Part shown: piece by piece, positions 34,436 to 35,183 of the stretch
Position numbering within the stretch: the stretch's first letter is position 1
Layout: the number at the start of each line of letters is the position of its first letter
Assembly (NCBI GenBank): GCA_002068835.1
Contig: MWBB01000003.1
Span: forward strand, 1-35,183
DNA: 35,183 bases
Direction: 5' to 3'
Origin: Acidobacteria bacterium ADurb.Bin340
GTDB lineage: Bacteria > Acidobacteriota > Holophagae > Holophagales > Holophagaceae
Program-made: the position numbers and the translations under genes
Notes under the pieces: model-generated
The model's input: the letters and a program-made list of their open reading frames with translations, nothing else
Databases searched by the model: none
Told to the model about the DNA's origin: nothing

Positions 34436-34480
34436 CACGGGAAAGGGCACGGCGCCTTGAGCTCCGTGCCCTTTCCCGTG
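34436..34480. terminator. Long hairpin between recR and the ribonucleotide reductase gene
   Basis: CACGGGAAAGGGCACGG (34436-34452) pairs perfectly with CCGTGCCCTTTCCCGTG (34464-34480), a 17-bp stem with an 11-base loop, between convergent genes. There is no U-tract on either side. It probably marks the end of one or both transcripts. Confidence 0.6.
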
Positions 34481-34493
34481 TGGCGGTTCCTTC

Positions 34494-35183
34494 CTAGCTG
34501 CAGCCCGTGGTGGCGCCGCAGGTCTGGCACTTCAGGCAGGCGCCGTTGCGCACCAGGGTGAGGTGGCCGCACTCGGGGCAGGGATCGCCGGTGTAGCCCT
34601 TCTCCCGGGCAGCCTTGTAGGCGGAGGTTCCGGGTTTGGCGGCGCCGGCGTGGGCGTGGACCTGGATGGGCAGGGGGGCGGGTTCGGGCGCAGGGGCTTC
34701 GTTGGCCGCTTCGGGGAAGAGGGGCGTCATGCCGCCGTTGGCGTTGGCCAGGCCCGGGGCGTGGCTTTCAGGCTTCAAGCCGCCGGCCAGCTGCATGAGC
34801 TGCTCGGGTTCCACCTGGGCCAGTTCGAAGCGGCCCAGGTAGCTGATGGCCAGCTCCCGGAACACGAAATCGATGATGGAGGTGCTGAACTTCACCGTGT
34901 CGGAGCCCTGGACCATGCCGTTGGGCTCGAAGCGGGTGAAGAGGAAGGCATCGCAGAATTCCTCCAGGGGCACGCCGTGCTGCAGGCCCATGCTCACGGC
35001 GATGGCGAAGCAGTTGAGCACGGCGCGGAAGGCGGCGCCCTCCTTGTGGATGTCCAGGAAGATCTCGCCCAGGGTGCCGTCTTCGTATTCGCCCGTGCGC
35101 AGGTAGAGCTTGGTGCCGCCCACGCTGGCCGCCTGGGTGTAGCCGCCACGGCGGTTGGGGAGCTTGCGGCGGTAGGTGCGCAC
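34494..35183 (-). CDS. nrdJ: C-terminal part of class II (adenosylcobalamin-dependent) ribonucleotide reductase, cut by right edge
   Basis: The frame is open at the right edge, so only the last 229 residues are seen. It matches Nrd[30 protein letters not shown], then [18 protein letters not shown] and [14 protein letters not shown]. The tail is a cysteine module, CPECG...[14 protein letters not shown], which holds a zinc-ribbon-like pair and the redox cysteines that re-reduce the active site. The enzyme makes deoxynucleotides using AdoCbl and needs no oxygen. The first codon in view is internal, so the start is outside the window. Confidence 0.93.
   Translation of the reverse strand: MRTYRRKLPNRRGGYTQAASVGGTKLYLRTGEYEDGTLGEIFLDIHKEGAAFRAVLNCFAIAVSMGLQHGVPLEEFCDAFLFTRFEPNGMVQGSDTVKFSTSIIDFVFRELAISYLGRFELAQVEPEQLMQLAGGLKPESHAPGLANANGGMTPLFPEAANEAPAPEPAPLPIQVHAHAGAAKPGTSAYKAAREKGYTGDPCPECGHLTLVRNGACLKCQTCGATTGCS

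Overview
The window is GC-rich bacterial DNA with dense, tightly spaced genes, apart from one clearly AT-rich block at about 15.1-17.9 kb. The gene set fits a diderm bacterium with a versatile anaerobic or respiratory metabolism: ExbD/TonB-type proteins, several lipoproteins, a ResB-like cytochrome c maturation protein, a cobalamin-type ribonucleotide reductase and a 3-aminobutyryl-CoA ammonia-lyase. The beta-propeller/GGDEF sensor, the DUF4252 cluster and the overall style suggest Acidobacteriota, perhaps a Holophaga/Geothrix relative. That placement is inference from gene content and was not tested.

Layout. 0-5.1 kb: the end of an unknown protein, a large periplasmic propeller/diguanylate cyclase, a short-chain dehydrogenase and a small exported protein. 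5.1-8.9 kb (minus strand): an IspH-UbiA-like fusion, a ResB-like protein and a small membrane protein, closely spaced as an operon. 9.0-10.7 kb: a histidine-kinase-like ATPase (anti-sigma type) and YchF. 10.7-15.1 kb: an ExbD-TonB-like pair diverging from a phosphoribosyltransferase-like gene coupled to topoisomerase III. 15.3-17.6 kb: an AT-rich operon of four overlapping lipoprotein genes (CsgG family, small lipoprotein, DUF4810, DUF799/GNA1162). 17.9-19.8 kb: an ECF sigma factor, a probable anti-sigma protein and two DUF4252-type exported proteins. 20.0-22.1 kb: kal-crt-hbd, which would carry 3-aminobutyryl-CoA through crotonyl-CoA to acetoacetyl-CoA, behind a leader that can fold into a three-way junction.

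22.2-27.6 kb (minus strand): secA, then rapZ-mltG-tlyA. 27.7-31.6 kb: ndk, a membrane protein, proS with a coupled unknown gene, and cheX. 31.7-34.4 kb: a ferredoxin, then thiL-DUF2062-ybaB-recR. The right edge cuts into a class II ribonucleotide reductase, of which only the C-terminal part is present.

Most interesting points: the IspH-UbiA-like fusion, whose membrane half lacks the first Asp-rich motif; the kal-crt-hbd module with its structured leader; the AT-rich four-lipoprotein operon; a RapZ whose P-loop has lost the usual Lys-Ser/Thr pair; and long perfect hairpins without U-tracts at gene ends. No tRNA, rRNA, CRISPR array or insertion sequence was recognised.
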